Positions 1 through 8,399 are shown, counted from the first letter of the stretch. The stretch: DNA of 64,000 nucleotides from CAVZMO01 sp963776195 (GCA_963776195.1 CAVZMO010000051.1:8534-72533); one strand, 5' to 3'. The notes: generated by a model not told the origin, from the letters alone. A program made the numbers and translations.

Positions 1-192
1 AAACCGGAGTAACCATGAGCGTTATTCTTAACTGGAAGACAGCTCCATATGAACAGTATTTTAGTAATAGGGTGAAGTACTGAGAAAATTTTTAGCACCC
101 TTACTCGTGACCCCGTTAGTAAGTACTATGGGAAAGCATTAATCGAAACGTATTCTGACGCGTCTGCAGGATCGAGTCGTATCTATTACCAA
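1..192. other. Window edge, no recognised gene
   Basis: No open frame of convincing length or known motif is visible. The longest ATG frame (start near 15) encodes only about 22 residues. The stretch lies downstream of the leftward nrdR gene, and no hairpin with a T-tract stands out. Confidence 0.4.
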
Positions 193-648
193 TTACTTAT
201 GCTCAAAGAGGGTCTTCACTTCATTCATGAGCTCGTTGATATCTTTGAACTGTCTGTAGACGGAGGCAAACCTTACATAGGCAACCTTGTCGAGTTCTCT
301 TAGGGAGGACATCACCTCTTCACCGACCCATGTGCTCTGGACCTCTTTGACGCTCAGGCCTATGAGTCTCTTTTCTATGGAGTCTGTAATTCCTTCGAGG
401 GTCTCCATGCCGATCGGCCTTTTTTCACAGGCCTTTTTCAGTCCGGCCAGTATCTTTGTTCTTTCGAAGGGCTCCCGCCGGCCGTCTTTCTTGACGACCA
501 TAGGGATGATATCTTCCACGCGTTCGTAGGACGTGAAGCGCTTTGTGCATTTGAGGCATTCACGCCTGCGGCGTATCGCATTGCCTTCCCTGCTTGTCCT
601 CGAGTCGATTACCTTGTCTTCTACATTCCCACAGAAAGGACACTTCAC
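193..648 (-). CDS. nrdR: Transcriptional repressor NrdR
   Basis: NrdR is a zinc/ATP-cone repressor of ribonucleotide reductase genes in the family's known members. The N-terminus starts MKCPFCG and continues with a CPFC ... CLKC four-cysteine zinc ribbon, then an ATP-cone domain from about residue 48 (VVKKDGRREPFERTKI). I chose the GTG at 648: it gives the canonical MKCPFCG start (151 residues) and sits 8 nt after GAGG. A TTG two codons upstream has poor spacing. It lies 36 nt downstream of glyA on the same strand and is probably cotranscribed with it, a common neighbourhood for nrdR. Confidence 0.96.
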   Translation of the reverse strand: MKCPFCGNVEDKVIDSRTSREGNAIRRRRECLKCTKRFTSYERVEDIIPMVVKKDGRREPFERTKILAGLKKACEKRPIGMETLEGITDSIEKRLIGLSVKEVQSTWVGEEVMSSLRELDKVAYVRFASVYRQFKDINELMNEVKTLFEHK

Positions 649-684
649 ACCCAAAACCTCAAAGGATAAAATTTTGATTACTTC

Positions 685-1947
685 TTACACTGTTGCCTTT
701 TGCTCCTCGCTGTATATAGGGAACTTCTCGCAGAGGATGTCTACCCGCCTCGATAATGAAGCGATTGCATCGGCATCTTTGTTGTTTTCTATGACCGACG
801 TTATGATATCCGCTATTTCTGCCATCTCCTCTTCGCCCATGCCTCTTGTTGTTACACAGGGAGTGCCGAGCCGTATACCGCTCGTTATAGAGGCGGGCCT
901 TTCTTCGTACGGGATGACATTCTTATTTACGGTGATCCCGGCCTTATCGAGAGCTTCTTCGGCCTCTTTGCCGGTGATTCCTTTAACGGTCAGATTCACA
1001 AGCATCAGATGGTTGTCCGTACCCCCCGAGATGATCTTAAACCCTTTTCTTACCAGCTCTTCCGCAAGTCTTTTGGCGTTCTTTATGACCTTTAACTGGT
1101 ATTCTCTGAAATCTTGAGCGAGCGCCTCTTTCAGAGCGACCGCTTTTGCAGCGATAACATGGACGAGAGGCCCTCCCTGTATTCCCGGAAAGATCATCTT
1201 GTCGATCGCCTTTGCGTGTTCTGCTTTACACATTATCATGCCGCCTCTCGGTCCCCTCAATGTCTTATGAGTTGTAGTGGTCACAAAGTCTGCGTGGGGG
1301 ACCGGTGAAGGATGAAGACCGGCGGCGACAAGCCCGGCGATATGGGCGATGTCCGCCATGAGATAGGCGCCGACTTCTTTTGCTATAGCCGAAAAGGCTT
1401 CGAAGTCAAGAATCCTTGAATATGCACTGGCCCCTACGAGGATTATTTTCGGCTTATTCTCTTTGGCAAGGCGTCTCACCTCATCATAGTCGATATATCC
1501 GGAGTCCTTGTTAACGCCGTATGATACCGGTTTATAGAAGATCCCGGAAAAATTTACCGACGCGCCATGGGAGAGGTGTCCGCCATGACTCAAGCTCATA
1601 CTTAGGATTGTGTCGCCCGGTTTCAGTACGGAAAAAAGGACAGCCATATTTGCTTGTGAGCCCGAGTGGGGCTGAACGTTCACATGCTCGGCGCCAAAGA
1701 GCTCTTTTGCCCTCTCGATTGCGAGGCCTTCGACTATGTCAGCGTACTCACATCCGCCATAATATCTTCTCCCCGGGTATCCTTCTGCATATTTGTTTGT
1801 AAAAGCGGAACCCTGGACTTCGAGAACAGCGCGGCTTGCATAATTCTCGGATGCGATCAGGACGATATTTCTTCTTTCCCGCTCTATCTCTCTCTTTATT
1901 GCATCAAAAACTTCAGGATCGGTTGTCCTAAGATTTTCAAATATCAT
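685..1947 (-). CDS. glyA: Serine hydroxymethyltransferase
   Basis: PLP enzyme interconverting serine and glycine while charging tetrahydrofolate with a one-carbon unit, in the cytosol. The 420 residues match the usual family length. The PLP-lysine motif TTTTHKTLRGPRGG is at about 224-237, and the N-terminal IASENYAS and HSGSQAN motifs are intact. Its start lies 11 nt inside the end of rpiB, which implies translational coupling. Gene order rpiB-glyA-nrdR is common in bacteria. Confidence 0.98.
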   Translation of the reverse strand: MIFENLRTTDPEVFDAIKREIERERRNIVLIASENYASRAVLEVQGSAFTNKYAEGYPGRRYYGGCEYADIVEGLAIERAKELFGAEHVNVQPHSGSQANMAVLFSVLKPGDTILSMSLSHGGHLSHGASVNFSGIFYKPVSYGVNKDSGYIDYDEVRRLAKENKPKIILVGASAYSRILDFEAFSAIAKEVGAYLMADIAHIAGLVAAGLHPSPVPHADFVTTTTHKTLRGPRGGMIMCKAEHAKAIDKMIFPGIQGGPLVHVIAAKAVALKEALAQDFREYQLKVIKNAKRLAEELVRKGFKIISGGTDNHLMLVNLTVKGITGKEAEEALDKAGITVNKNVIPYEERPASITSGIRLGTPCVTTRGMGEEEMAEIADIITSVIENNKDADAIASLSRRVDILCEKFPIYSEEQKATV

Positions 1948-2395
1948 GTTTTTTCAAACGGTCCTCTATCCGCGATATTTTTTCAAGCCTTCTTGAGTGC
2001 CTTTCTCCTTCAAAAGGAGTGCCGACCCACGTTCTTATGATCTCTTTGGCCAAATCTTTCCCAACTATCCGCCCGCCGATAACAAGGATATTCGCGTTAT
2101 TATGAAGCCTGCTCATCCTGGCTGTGAAAAGCTCATTGCACAGTGATGCCCTTACCCCGGGAAATTTGTTGGCAACGATAGACATACCTATCCCGGTACC
2201 GCAGATGAGTATCCCCTTTTCTATCTTTTGCGAAGAGACCGCTTCGGATACTTTTTCACCGAAATCAGGATAATCCACAGATTCAGAGCTGTTTGTTCCG
2301 TAATCGATATACTCGATATGGAGATTATCTAATAGGGATAGTATCTCTTTTTTTAGTTCCACACCTGCGTGATCACAGCCGATTGCGATTGTCAT
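1937..2395 (-). CDS. rpiB: Ribose-5-phosphate isomerase B
   Basis: RpiB/LacAB-family isomerase interconverting ribose 5-phosphate and ribulose 5-phosphate. The sequence begins MTIAIGCDHAG. It carries the catalytic-loop stretch ILICGTGIGMSIVANK with the family cysteine near residue 65, and RLHNNANIL before the C-terminus. At 152 residues it is full length. It overlaps the downstream glyA start by 11 nt. The upstream gap to metG is about 74 nt, so it may share the metG transcript. Confidence 0.96.
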   Translation of the reverse strand: MTIAIGCDHAGVELKKEILSLLDNLHIEYIDYGTNSSESVDYPDFGEKVSEAVSSQKIEKGILICGTGIGMSIVANKFPGVRASLCNELFTARMSRLHNNANILVIGGRIVGKDLAKEIIRTWVGTPFEGERHSRRLEKISRIEDRLKKHDI

Positions 2396-2469
2396 TTTGA
2401 TTTTAAATGAACCGAATTCATTAATATTATCCGAGAGGTTATCGGGAAGTCAAGAATGCCTCTGCCGCA

Positions 2470-4041
2470 CTATTTCTTCTTTTTTTCTATCCTCGGGAAT
2501 AGGGCAGGTCCTTTGTTGATTCTCGTCCCGGGCTTCAGTCCACCCCATTCTATTGCAGTGGCAAAATTTATGTCGGATATATCTTCTTCAACATTGAGTT
2601 GTTCCCATATCTTTTCTGCAGTGGACGGCATAAAGGGATACAAAAAAATTGCAATGAGACGTAAAGCTTCACATAGAGTATAGAGTATATTCGAAAGGGT
2701 ACCCTGGTCATTTTCTTTCCACGGTATTGTGTGCTGAACATATTCATTTACTTCGTTGATTACGACCCATAGTTGAGCAAGGGCATGATGAAATTCAAGT
2801 CGATCCAAAAATCCCTCAAAGCTGGTATGCATGCTGCTGTGAGAATGAGAATCAAACCATCCATAAATCCTTTTTTCCAAACCTTCTCTATCTTTACTTT
2901 CAATTCGTTCCGGAACAATCCCGTCCCTATATTTTTCTACCATGGTCAACGAGCGGCTCAATAAGTTTCCAAGGTCATTGGCCAGGTCCGTATTGAAACG
3001 CTGTATCATAGCCTGCTCGGAGAAGTCTCCGTCGAGGCCGAAGGGTACTTCCCTGAAAAGAAAGTACCTGAAGGGATCAGCCCCAAAATCATCTGCAACT
3101 TTGTGAGGGTCAACCACATTGCCGAGGGATTTTGACATCTTCTTGCCGTTCATAGTCCACCAGCCGTGTGCGAAGATATTCTTCGGCAAAGGTAATTCGA
3201 GCGCCATTAACATCGCTGACCAATAGATAGCGTGCGTAGTAAGAATGTCTTTTCCGATCAAGTGATGGTCCGGCGGCCACCAGTGTTCAGATGGGATATT
3301 GCTTGCTTGCGGGGCAAGGTACCTTATGGCAGAATAGTAGTTCAAGAGTGCATCAAACCAGACATAGGTAACAAAATTGTCATCAAAAGGCAGAGGTATG
3401 CCCCAGGAAAGTCTCTGTTTCGGCCTTGAAATACAAAGGTCACCGAGGGGGTTGTTTTTCAGGAACCCGAGGACCTCATTTCTTCTTGTCTCGGGAAGGA
3501 TATAATGCGGATTCTCTTCGATACACAGGATCAGCCTTTCTTTATATTTTGACATCAAGAAGAAGTAATTCTCCTCGGATATCTGTTCCACCGGTCTTTT
3601 ACAATCGGGACATTTGCCGTCTTCGACTTCCTTCTCTGTCCAGAAACGTTCATCCGGCAGGCAATACCATCCCGAATAAAGCCTCTTTTCTATTTCGCCT
3701 TTTTCAAAAAGTTTACGAAGTACCTCCTGCACAGTCTTTATATGTTCCGTATCTGTTGTGCGAATGAAGGCATCGTTTTTAATGTTCAGCTTTTCCCAGA
3801 GACTCTTAAAATTTCCGACCATCGCATCGGCATGCTCTTTCGGCGCCATGCCTTTTTCACGCGCTGCCTTTTCAACCTTCTGGCCATGCTCGTCGGTCCC
3901 TGTCAGGAAGAAGACTTCATCCCCTTTTAACCTGTGATATCTCGCAAGGATATCGGCTGCCACGGTCGTATAGGCATGGCCTATATGAGGGATGTCATTT
4001 ACATAATATATCGGTGTGGTGATGTAGAACTTGCCCTTCAC
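2470..4041 (-). CDS. metG: Methionyl-tRNA synthetase
   Basis: Class I aminoacyl-tRNA synthetase charging tRNA-Met. The HIGH-type motif is PHIGHAY near the N-terminus, and the KMSKS loop KMSKSLGNV is intact. One knuckle cysteine pair (CPDC) is visible. There is no C-terminal tRNA-binding extension, so it is a short-form enzyme. I chose the GTG at 4041 (523 residues, beginning MKGKFYITTPIYY) rather than the ATG at 4080. The GTG forms a GTGA stop-start overlap with the upstream PSP1 gene and gives the canonical N-terminus. Confidence 0.95.
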   Translation of the reverse strand: MKGKFYITTPIYYVNDIPHIGHAYTTVAADILARYHRLKGDEVFFLTGTDEHGQKVEKAAREKGMAPKEHADAMVGNFKSLWEKLNIKNDAFIRTTDTEHIKTVQEVLRKLFEKGEIEKRLYSGWYCLPDERFWTEKEVEDGKCPDCKRPVEQISEENYFFLMSKYKERLILCIEENPHYILPETRRNEVLGFLKNNPLGDLCISRPKQRLSWGIPLPFDDNFVTYVWFDALLNYYSAIRYLAPQASNIPSEHWWPPDHHLIGKDILTTHAIYWSAMLMALELPLPKNIFAHGWWTMNGKKMSKSLGNVVDPHKVADDFGADPFRYFLFREVPFGLDGDFSEQAMIQRFNTDLANDLGNLLSRSLTMVEKYRDGIVPERIESKDREGLEKRIYGWFDSHSHSSMHTSFEGFLDRLEFHHALAQLWVVINEVNEYVQHTIPWKENDQGTLSNILYTLCEALRLIAIFLYPFMPSTAEKIWEQLNVEEDISDINFATAIEWGGLKPGTRINKGPALFPRIEKKKK

Positions 4042-4922
4042 TTGTCCTGAGGTTTCTTTCTGCGTTTTCTGGGATACCACTTCTTGCGTTTTTCTTTCTT
4101 TTCCGGTTTCCCGGGTCCCTGTTCGGGCTGCTGTGGTCCAACGCTTGCATTAGTGGCTGTTATTGCGGGTTGATCTGGAGGCCCAAGCGTTTCTGAAAAC
4201 GGGTCAATCGGCTCAATGACCACTTTGCGCTCTTCTTCATCTTCAGGGACGGAGATGGGTTCACTATCCGGCACGGGGGTGCGCCCGTGCCATGTCTCGG
4301 AATACTCAAATCCCAAACAGCACATGAGTCTCCCGCAGGACCCGGATAACTTGTTTGTATTCAGAACAAGTTCCTGTTTCTTTGCCATCTTGATAGAGAT
4401 GGGTTCAAAGGAGGTCAGAAATCTTGTACAGCAGAGTTCCCGGCCACAGATGCCCAGGCTACCGACGATTCTCGCACTGTCCCTCACGCCTATCTGTCTC
4501 ATCTCTATCCGTGTCTTGAATCTCGATGCGAGGTCCTTTACGAGTTCTCTAAAATCGATCCGTTTCTCAGCGGTGAAATAGAAGATAATACGTTTTCTGT
4601 CAAGGGTCGCCTCCGTGCAGACCAGTTTCATGGGAAGCCCGCGTGCCATTATCCTCTCGAGGCAGTTTTCCCTCGCTTCCAATTCCAATTGCTTATTCTC
4701 TTCCTTCTGAAGCAGATCTTCCTTCCCTGCCTTACGGATGATTTTTTTTAACTTCCTTTCATGATCTTCTATGGTATATGGCTCCATGACGACCGTGCCG
4801 AGGTTAAGACCGAGTTCGGACTCAACGACCACGATATCGCCCTTTTTAACTTCCATGCCGTCGAGCTCGAAGTCGTATATCTTCCCGCAGGGTTTGAAAC
4901 GCACTCCCACAATATCAGGCAT
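4038..4922 (-). CDS. PSP1 domain protein (RicT/YaaT-like)
   Basis: PSP1/RicT family. In Bacillus the homologue YaaT/RicT belongs to an Fe-S complex affecting RNase Y and development; the role here is not known. Residues about 1-220 hold the PSP1 core, with paired cysteine motifs GICGRELCC and GSCGRLMCC. The last 70 residues are a low-complexity proline/lysine-rich tail (ending PRKRRKKPQDK), typical of a basic disordered tail. It sits between holB (8-nt overlap) and metG (GTGA overlap), the normal neighbourhood for this family. Confidence 0.92.
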   Translation of the reverse strand: MPDIVGVRFKPCGKIYDFELDGMEVKKGDIVVVESELGLNLGTVVMEPYTIEDHERKLKKIIRKAGKEDLLQKEENKQLELEARENCLERIMARGLPMKLVCTEATLDRKRIIFYFTAEKRIDFRELVKDLASRFKTRIEMRQIGVRDSARIVGSLGICGRELCCTRFLTSFEPISIKMAKKQELVLNTNKLSGSCGRLMCCLGFEYSETWHGRTPVPDSEPISVPEDEEERKVVIEPIDPFSETLGPPDQPAITATNASVGPQQPEQGPGKPEKKEKRKKWYPRKRRKKPQDK

Positions 4923-6039
4923 TTGTTACGTCCATTTCTTTCCTCAACAAAGAACCTGTATAGTTCCACGTGAGGGATTTGTTTAGATTAAATTTGAAAT
5001 ATCCCTTAAGGGTATTCAATCTTTGATAATGTTCTATTATAACCTTTAAATCCATTGGGCTGCTTAACCCATTTATATATTCCTTGAGGTCGATATTGAT
5101 CAGATCTGTTCCCTCCCGATTTATTTTCATGGCGGCCATGTCCCTGAGCAGGACCAGGAGAAAATCAAACCATTTTTTCATATCTTCCTTCGATGCCCAG
5201 CCATCTTTTTCCATATTGAGCATTGCCTTCAGGAGCTTTATGAACCATGCCCTCTCTTCAATGAGGTCTCCCGAGATCGCCTCGCCGGGCCTTCCCATCG
5301 AAAGCCTGATCAAAGTCGAAAGTTGAGAGTCATCCTTTGGCGGGCCTGCCTGCTTGCCTGCTTTCAGGCTTGCAGATTTTCCGGTTTTCCTGCCGCTGAC
5401 AGCCGGCTGGTTACCGATGACTTTTTTTATGACTTCTTCGCACGCTTCAAGAGAAAGGGGGGCAAAGTTTATCCGTGAACATCGAGACCTGATTGTATCG
5501 GGCAGACGGTCAGGGTTTGCAGATATCAGGATTATGAGACTGTTTCCCGGCGGTTCTTCCAGGGTCTTGAGGAAGGCGTTCGCCGCATATTGGTTCATGG
5601 CATCGGCGTCATCAACGATCACGATTTTATATCTGCCCTCAAAGGCTTTCAGGGAGAGAACATCGTCGATGGCCCGTATCTCCTCGATCCTGATCTGATC
5701 GCTTTCGGGTGAGATAAGTAAAAAATCGGGATGGGTGCCGGCATCGATCTTCTTGCAGGAGGTACATTCGTCGCAACAATCGTGGTTCGACAAGCTCACC
5801 ATGACACTTGTCATCCTGAGTTTATCGAAGGATCGCAAAGGGAGGCTTGGGACTGCCGACTGCTGACCATTGCCTGTCTTTAAACAATTTAATGCCTTGG
5901 CAAGATTGATCGCCGTGAGCTTTTTCCCTATGCCCGATTCTCCTGCAAACAGGTAAGATGACGGTATCCTGCATCTCTGAATAGTTCTCAGGAGTATGCC
6001 GACAGCTTTATCCTGTCCTATGACGTCTTTTAACGCCAT
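4915..6039 (-). CDS. holB: DNA polymerase III delta-prime subunit
   Basis: Clamp-loader AAA+ subunit. Walker A GESGIGKK is at 33-40. Zinc-module cysteines are C52, C88/89, C92 and C95. The family's VIVDDADAMNQYAANAFLKTLEEPP block and sensor-1 region are present. The spacing between the first zinc cysteine and the other three is expanded by an in-frame short palindromic repeat (residues about 71-85). It overlaps the upstream P-loop gene by 10 nt and PSP1 by 8 nt. The neighbourhood supports delta-prime over DnaX. Confidence 0.93.
   Translation of the reverse strand: MALKDVIGQDKAVGILLRTIQRCRIPSSYLFAGESGIGKKLTAINLAKALNCLKTGNGQQSAVPSLPLRSFDKLRMTSVMVSLSNHDCCDECTSCKKIDAGTHPDFLLISPESDQIRIEEIRAIDDVLSLKAFEGRYKIVIVDDADAMNQYAANAFLKTLEEPPGNSLIILISANPDRLPDTIRSRCSRINFAPLSLEACEEVIKKVIGNQPAVSGRKTGKSASLKAGKQAGPPKDDSQLSTLIRLSMGRPGEAISGDLIEERAWFIKLLKAMLNMEKDGWASKEDMKKWFDFLLVLLRDMAAMKINREGTDLINIDLKEYINGLSSPMDLKVIIEHYQRLNTLKGYFKFNLNKSLTWNYTGSLLRKEMDVTNA
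5786..5829. repeat. Short palindromic repeat inside holB
   Basis: Two imperfect 20-nt arms (5786-5805 and 5810-5829) surround a 4-nt loop. One arm contains TTCGACAAGCTCACCATGAC and the other ends TTTATCGAA. This GTCATCCTGAG / CTTCGATAAACTCAGGATG type of motif is a widespread interspersed repeat in environmental genomes. It is read in frame as FDKLRMT ... VSLSN within holB. Confidence 0.75.
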
Positions 6040-6599
6040 GTTTCAAGCTCATTAAGTATCAGGCCAATTCTATTTTCTAAAGTCGTTATATTTCGGTTTA
6101 AAAAGACAAACCTGCTCTTGATCCGGGAATCGTTACAAAGACCCAGGATCAGGTAGTTTAAGTGTTCGAGGTAGCTCTCGTTCAAAGCAGCTTTGCCCTC
6201 CTCATGCATAAGGGGAATGCCCGGCTGTATCAGCACCAGGACTTTGAATAACTGGTTCGTCGCTTCGAAACAGTGGTCAAGGTAGCCTTCTAATTCAATA
6301 AAATTAACTTCTGTTGACCCCTGAATATCTGCGAGGGTATATGCAGCCATGTCTAAAGGTGTTCTATCAGTAATGAATTGTCGTTGCTCAGCATGCCACA
6401 GTTTCTTTGCGGTATCCAATATTTTATGTTGGATCGAGAGTCTTTCTTGAAAATTCATCGGTTTGGATGGGTCCAAGCCATGTTCTTTAAATACCTCTGA
6501 AGTGCTGGTTTTAACAAACGGCATGCCGGTTTTTTGGGCAATTGCCTCCGCCAGCGTTGTTTTCCCTGTTCTGTGGCTCCCACACAATCCAATATTCAT
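6030..6599 (-). CDS. Small P-loop NTPase (AAA_28-like)
   Basis: A 189-residue P-loop protein with Walker A GSHRTGKTT at 8-16. FITDRTPLDMAAYTL resembles the catalytic DR-type motif of nucleoside/NMN kinases. It looks like the AAA_28 / NadR-kinase type rather than thymidylate kinase, whose usual DRY and LID signatures I do not see. The slot just upstream of holB is normally tmk, so it may replace tmk by position. Its substrate is unknown. It overlaps the holB start by 10 nt and heads the minus-strand operon. Confidence 0.75.
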   Translation of the reverse strand: MNIGLCGSHRTGKTTLAEAIAQKTGMPFVKTSTSEVFKEHGLDPSKPMNFQERLSIQHKILDTAKKLWHAEQRQFITDRTPLDMAAYTLADIQGSTEVNFIELEGYLDHCFEATNQLFKVLVLIQPGIPLMHEEGKAALNESYLEHLNYLILGLCNDSRIKSRFVFLNRNITTLENRIGLILNELETWR

Positions 6600-6722
6600 C
6601 GTGATTAGTATAACAAATAAAGTTTATTGTCATGTAGCAGGTTATTGAGATGGAGCATGGGACCTGTTAAATATATAGATTAAAGTCGGGTTCCTGACTA
6701 TAATGAAAATAAAAGAGGTGGT

Positions 6723-7103
6723 ATGATCATGAAAAAGATTTTAGCAGTAATAATTTTCTCGTTTCTGGTTGCAGGATGTGTAGCCCATGTTACTCCTGAG
6801 GGAACATATTTAGAGCCTCTTCCTCTGTCAATCGTATTAGGGCCGCCAATAATTGTGGAGCCGCCTCACCACGTAGCTCTCAGGCCACTCCCGCCTATCG
6901 TGGTGGCGCCAGAAAGGCGCACTTATTTCTACAACAACCTGTACTATTACTACTGGGATAACTTATGGTACTACGGTGAAAGGGAAAGGGGCCCCTGGTA
7001 TAAACTGCCCAGAGAATACTATCCCAGGCAATACAGGGAAAGGGACAGAGATCGGGATCAAAGACAGAGGAACGAAGATTACAGGCATAGAGACAGGTAT
7101 TAA
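6723..7103 (+). CDS. Small lipoprotein with Arg/Asp-rich tail
   Basis: Signal peptide with a lipobox (LVAGC, Cys at about residue 19) predicts lipidation and export. The mature part is rich in proline and valine (residues 25-65), then aromatic (YYYYWDNLWYY). It ends in a charged tail of RD/RER repeats from about residue 95. GAGGTGGT lies just upstream; either ATG at 6723 or the next at 6729 could start. No enzymatic motif is seen. It resembles outer-membrane lipoproteins of unknown role. Confidence 0.8.
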   Translation: MIMKKILAVIIFSFLVAGCVAHVTPEGTYLEPLPLSIVLGPPIIVEPPHHVALRPLPPIVVAPERRTYFYNNLYYYYWDNLWYYGERERGPWYKLPREYYPRQYRERDRDRDQRQRNEDYRHRDRY

Positions 7104-7128
7104 CTCTTATTTCAACGAATGTCTCGTG

Positions 7129-7180
7129 ACAGACCCAATGACAGGGAGAGAAATTTTTCTCTCCCTGTCATTGGGTCTGT
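7129..7180. repeat. Perfect 25-bp-arm palindrome
   Basis: Arms 7129-7153 and 7156-7180 are exact reverse complements separated by two T residues. The arm begins ACAGACCCAATGACAGGGAG. It lies 25 nt after the lipoprotein stop and could act as a bidirectional RNA stem or a small non-autonomous repeat. No T-tract follows on either strand, so a canonical terminator is not shown. Confidence 0.85.
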
Positions 7181-7284
7181 GGATTTACGGTCAAGAATTC
7201 TATATTCTAAACCACGTTGGGAGCTGACTCTGCGAGAGAGATGCTGTTATCTCAAATATATCGAAAGATTAAAGGACAACGATT

Positions 7285-7653
7285 TTACGTGTAGTGTATG
7301 TCAACTTCATAGACAATAGCTGAGTGGTTGGTGGAAGAATCGGTGCCTTCACAACTAAGCGCTCCTTTTGCCGCCGCGCTGCGGTTCCTGATCATTTCGG
7401 TTATGACCCCGGTTAGATCAAACCCACCATCAACACAGTCTTTTCTTAAACAATTTACTATGAAAAAAGCATAGCTGTCGGGAGTGAAATTAAAGGTCCG
7501 AAGTATCGATTTTGACCCACTCTGGTTATATGTCATATTCATGGCGATGTTTGCAACCTCAGGGAAGTGTGTAGCTACAGAGCCTGCTTCACGTCTCTGC
7601 TGCGTCCTTTCCTGCATCCTCTCCATCATTGCTACATTCCTACTGTTATTCAT
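7285..7653 (-). CDS. Conserved hypothetical protein downstream of cspA
   Basis: 122 residues with no recognised domain, signal peptide or membrane segment. It begins MNNSRNVAMMERMQERTQQR and has two cysteines in NCLRKDC. GAGAGGAAC precedes the ATG at a good distance. It follows the cold-shock gene on the same strand, separated by a GC-rich hairpin, so it may be its partially terminated downstream partner. The function is unknown. Confidence 0.6.
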   Translation of the reverse strand: MNNSRNVAMMERMQERTQQRREAGSVATHFPEVANIAMNMTYNQSGSKSILRTFNFTPDSYAFFIVNCLRKDCVDGGFDLTGVITEMIRNRSAAAKGALSCEGTDSSTNHSAIVYEVDIHYT

Positions 7654-7669
7654 GTTCCTCTCAAAGGAG

Positions 7670-7696
7670 AAGGCCCCCTCTTTCGGAGGGAGCCTT
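7670..7696 (-). terminator. Hairpin after cspA
   Basis: The RNA from the minus strand forms AAGGCTCCCTCC-GAAA-GAGGGGGCCTT, an 11-12 bp stem with one mismatch and a GNRA-type tetraloop. Only a weak pyrimidine run follows, so it may attenuate or protect the csp message rather than terminate fully. Confidence 0.6.
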
Positions 7697-7706
7697 GCCC
7701 AATTAA

Positions 7707-7907
7707 TTAGAGTTTGACTACATTGATCGCTTTGGGACCTTTCGGGCCTTGTTCAGTATCAAAGCTGACGTTGTCACCTTCGGCAAGGCTTTTAAATCCA
7801 TTGCCCTGGATGGACGTATGATGAACAAAGACATCACTATTGTCTTCACTGGTAATGAAGCCAAAACCTTTGCTGTCGTTAAACCATTTCACAGTTCCTT
7901 GTGTCAT
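7707..7907 (-). CDS. cspA: Cold-shock protein (CspA family)
   Basis: 66-residue single cold-shock domain that binds single-stranded nucleic acid. RNP1 KGFGFI and RNP2 VFVHH are intact, and the start MTQGTVKWFNDSKG is typical. A GGAGG ribosome site precedes the ATG. The leader is about 110 nt from a sigma-70-like promoter and contains a terminator-like hairpin with an alternative pairing (separate entry). That suggests control by premature termination or RNA refolding. Confidence 0.96.
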   Translation of the reverse strand: MTQGTVKWFNDSKGFGFITSEDNSDVFVHHTSIQGNGFKSLAEGDNVSFDTEQGPKGPKAINVVKL

Positions 7908-7940
7908 TTTGTTAACCTCCTTATCTATAAACTAAAATTT

Positions 7941-7993
7941 CAGAAGGACCCAATAAAAAAGGCCCCAAAGCTAAAAGTCTTTGTGGCCTTCTG
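7941..7993 (-). promoter_or_regulatory. Candidate attenuator in csp leader
   Basis: In the minus-strand transcript, AAGGCC-CAAAG pairs with CUUUG-GGCCUU (7990 to 7959) and is followed by six U residues, like an intrinsic terminator. The 5-prime strand of this stem also begins CAGAAGG, which can pair with CCUUCUG at 7947-7941, after the U-run. The two pairings share the AAGG bases. No minus-strand gene lies upstream between the promoter and here, so the hairpin sits inside the csp leader. Confidence 0.6.
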
Positions 7994-8022
7994 TGAACGC
8001 AAAAACCTCTAAAATCCTTGTA

Positions 8023-8055
8023 ATTATACTATCATGTCCTTGAGCAGTTAGTCAA
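8023..8055 (-). promoter_or_regulatory. Promoter of cspA
   Basis: On the minus strand TTGACT (8055-8050) is followed 18 nt later by TAGTAT (8031-8026), which overlaps TATAAT (8028-8023). It reads toward cspA. The -35 box ends only 7 bp before the target duplication of the transposon at 8063. Confidence 0.65.
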
Positions 8056-8101
8056 GGTAATTCAAGAATGGGTAGTGGGTCAGTTTGGTTTTCCCGATCC
8101 C

Positions 8102-8135
8102 TTTCAATGCTTGACCGTTCATGCTACACTAAAGC
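8102..8135 (+). promoter_or_regulatory. Leader block of the 87-residue gene
   Basis: CAATGCTTGACCGTTCATG at 8105-8123 aligns base for base, with the same distance to the ATG, to the block upstream of the transposase at 10112. The -10-like hexamer is TACACT (8125-8130). The promoter is weaker than its twin. The shared, partly palindromic CTTGA-N4-TCA core may be an operator. Confidence 0.55.
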
Positions 8136-8399
8136 ATGGACAAAAAGAGAAAGAAAATACCTGCGGATGTAAGCCAACTTGCCAAACTCATAGTAGATCG
8201 TACAACAAATAGGAAGATTCAGACTGTGAATCTCCCTATTAAAGAAGCATCACCAACTACAGAGAAGAATCCTGCTGCCGTTGCTCTTGGTAGACTTGGG
8301 GGATTGAAGGGCGGTAAGGCAAGGGCTGAGAAGCTATCCCCTAAGAAGCGCAAAGAAATAGCCAAAAAAGCTGCCAAGACAAGATGGTCTAAAACTTAA
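8136..8399 (+). CDS. Small basic KGG-type protein
   Basis: 87 residues and lysine-rich. The C-terminal half (LGRLGGLKGGKARAEKLSP followed by KKRKEIAKKAA) matches small histone-like or KGG-motif proteins that often travel with mobile elements. The N-terminal 40 residues carry no recognised fold. It is the first gene inside the transposon, and its leader matches that of the transposase, so it may be an accessory or regulatory DNA-binding protein. That role is inference. No ribosome site is visible within the short leader. Confidence 0.7.
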   Translation: MDKKRKKIPADVSQLAKLIVDRTTNRKIQTVNLPIKEASPTTEKNPAAVALGRLGGLKGGKARAEKLSPKKRKEIAKKAAKTRWSKT

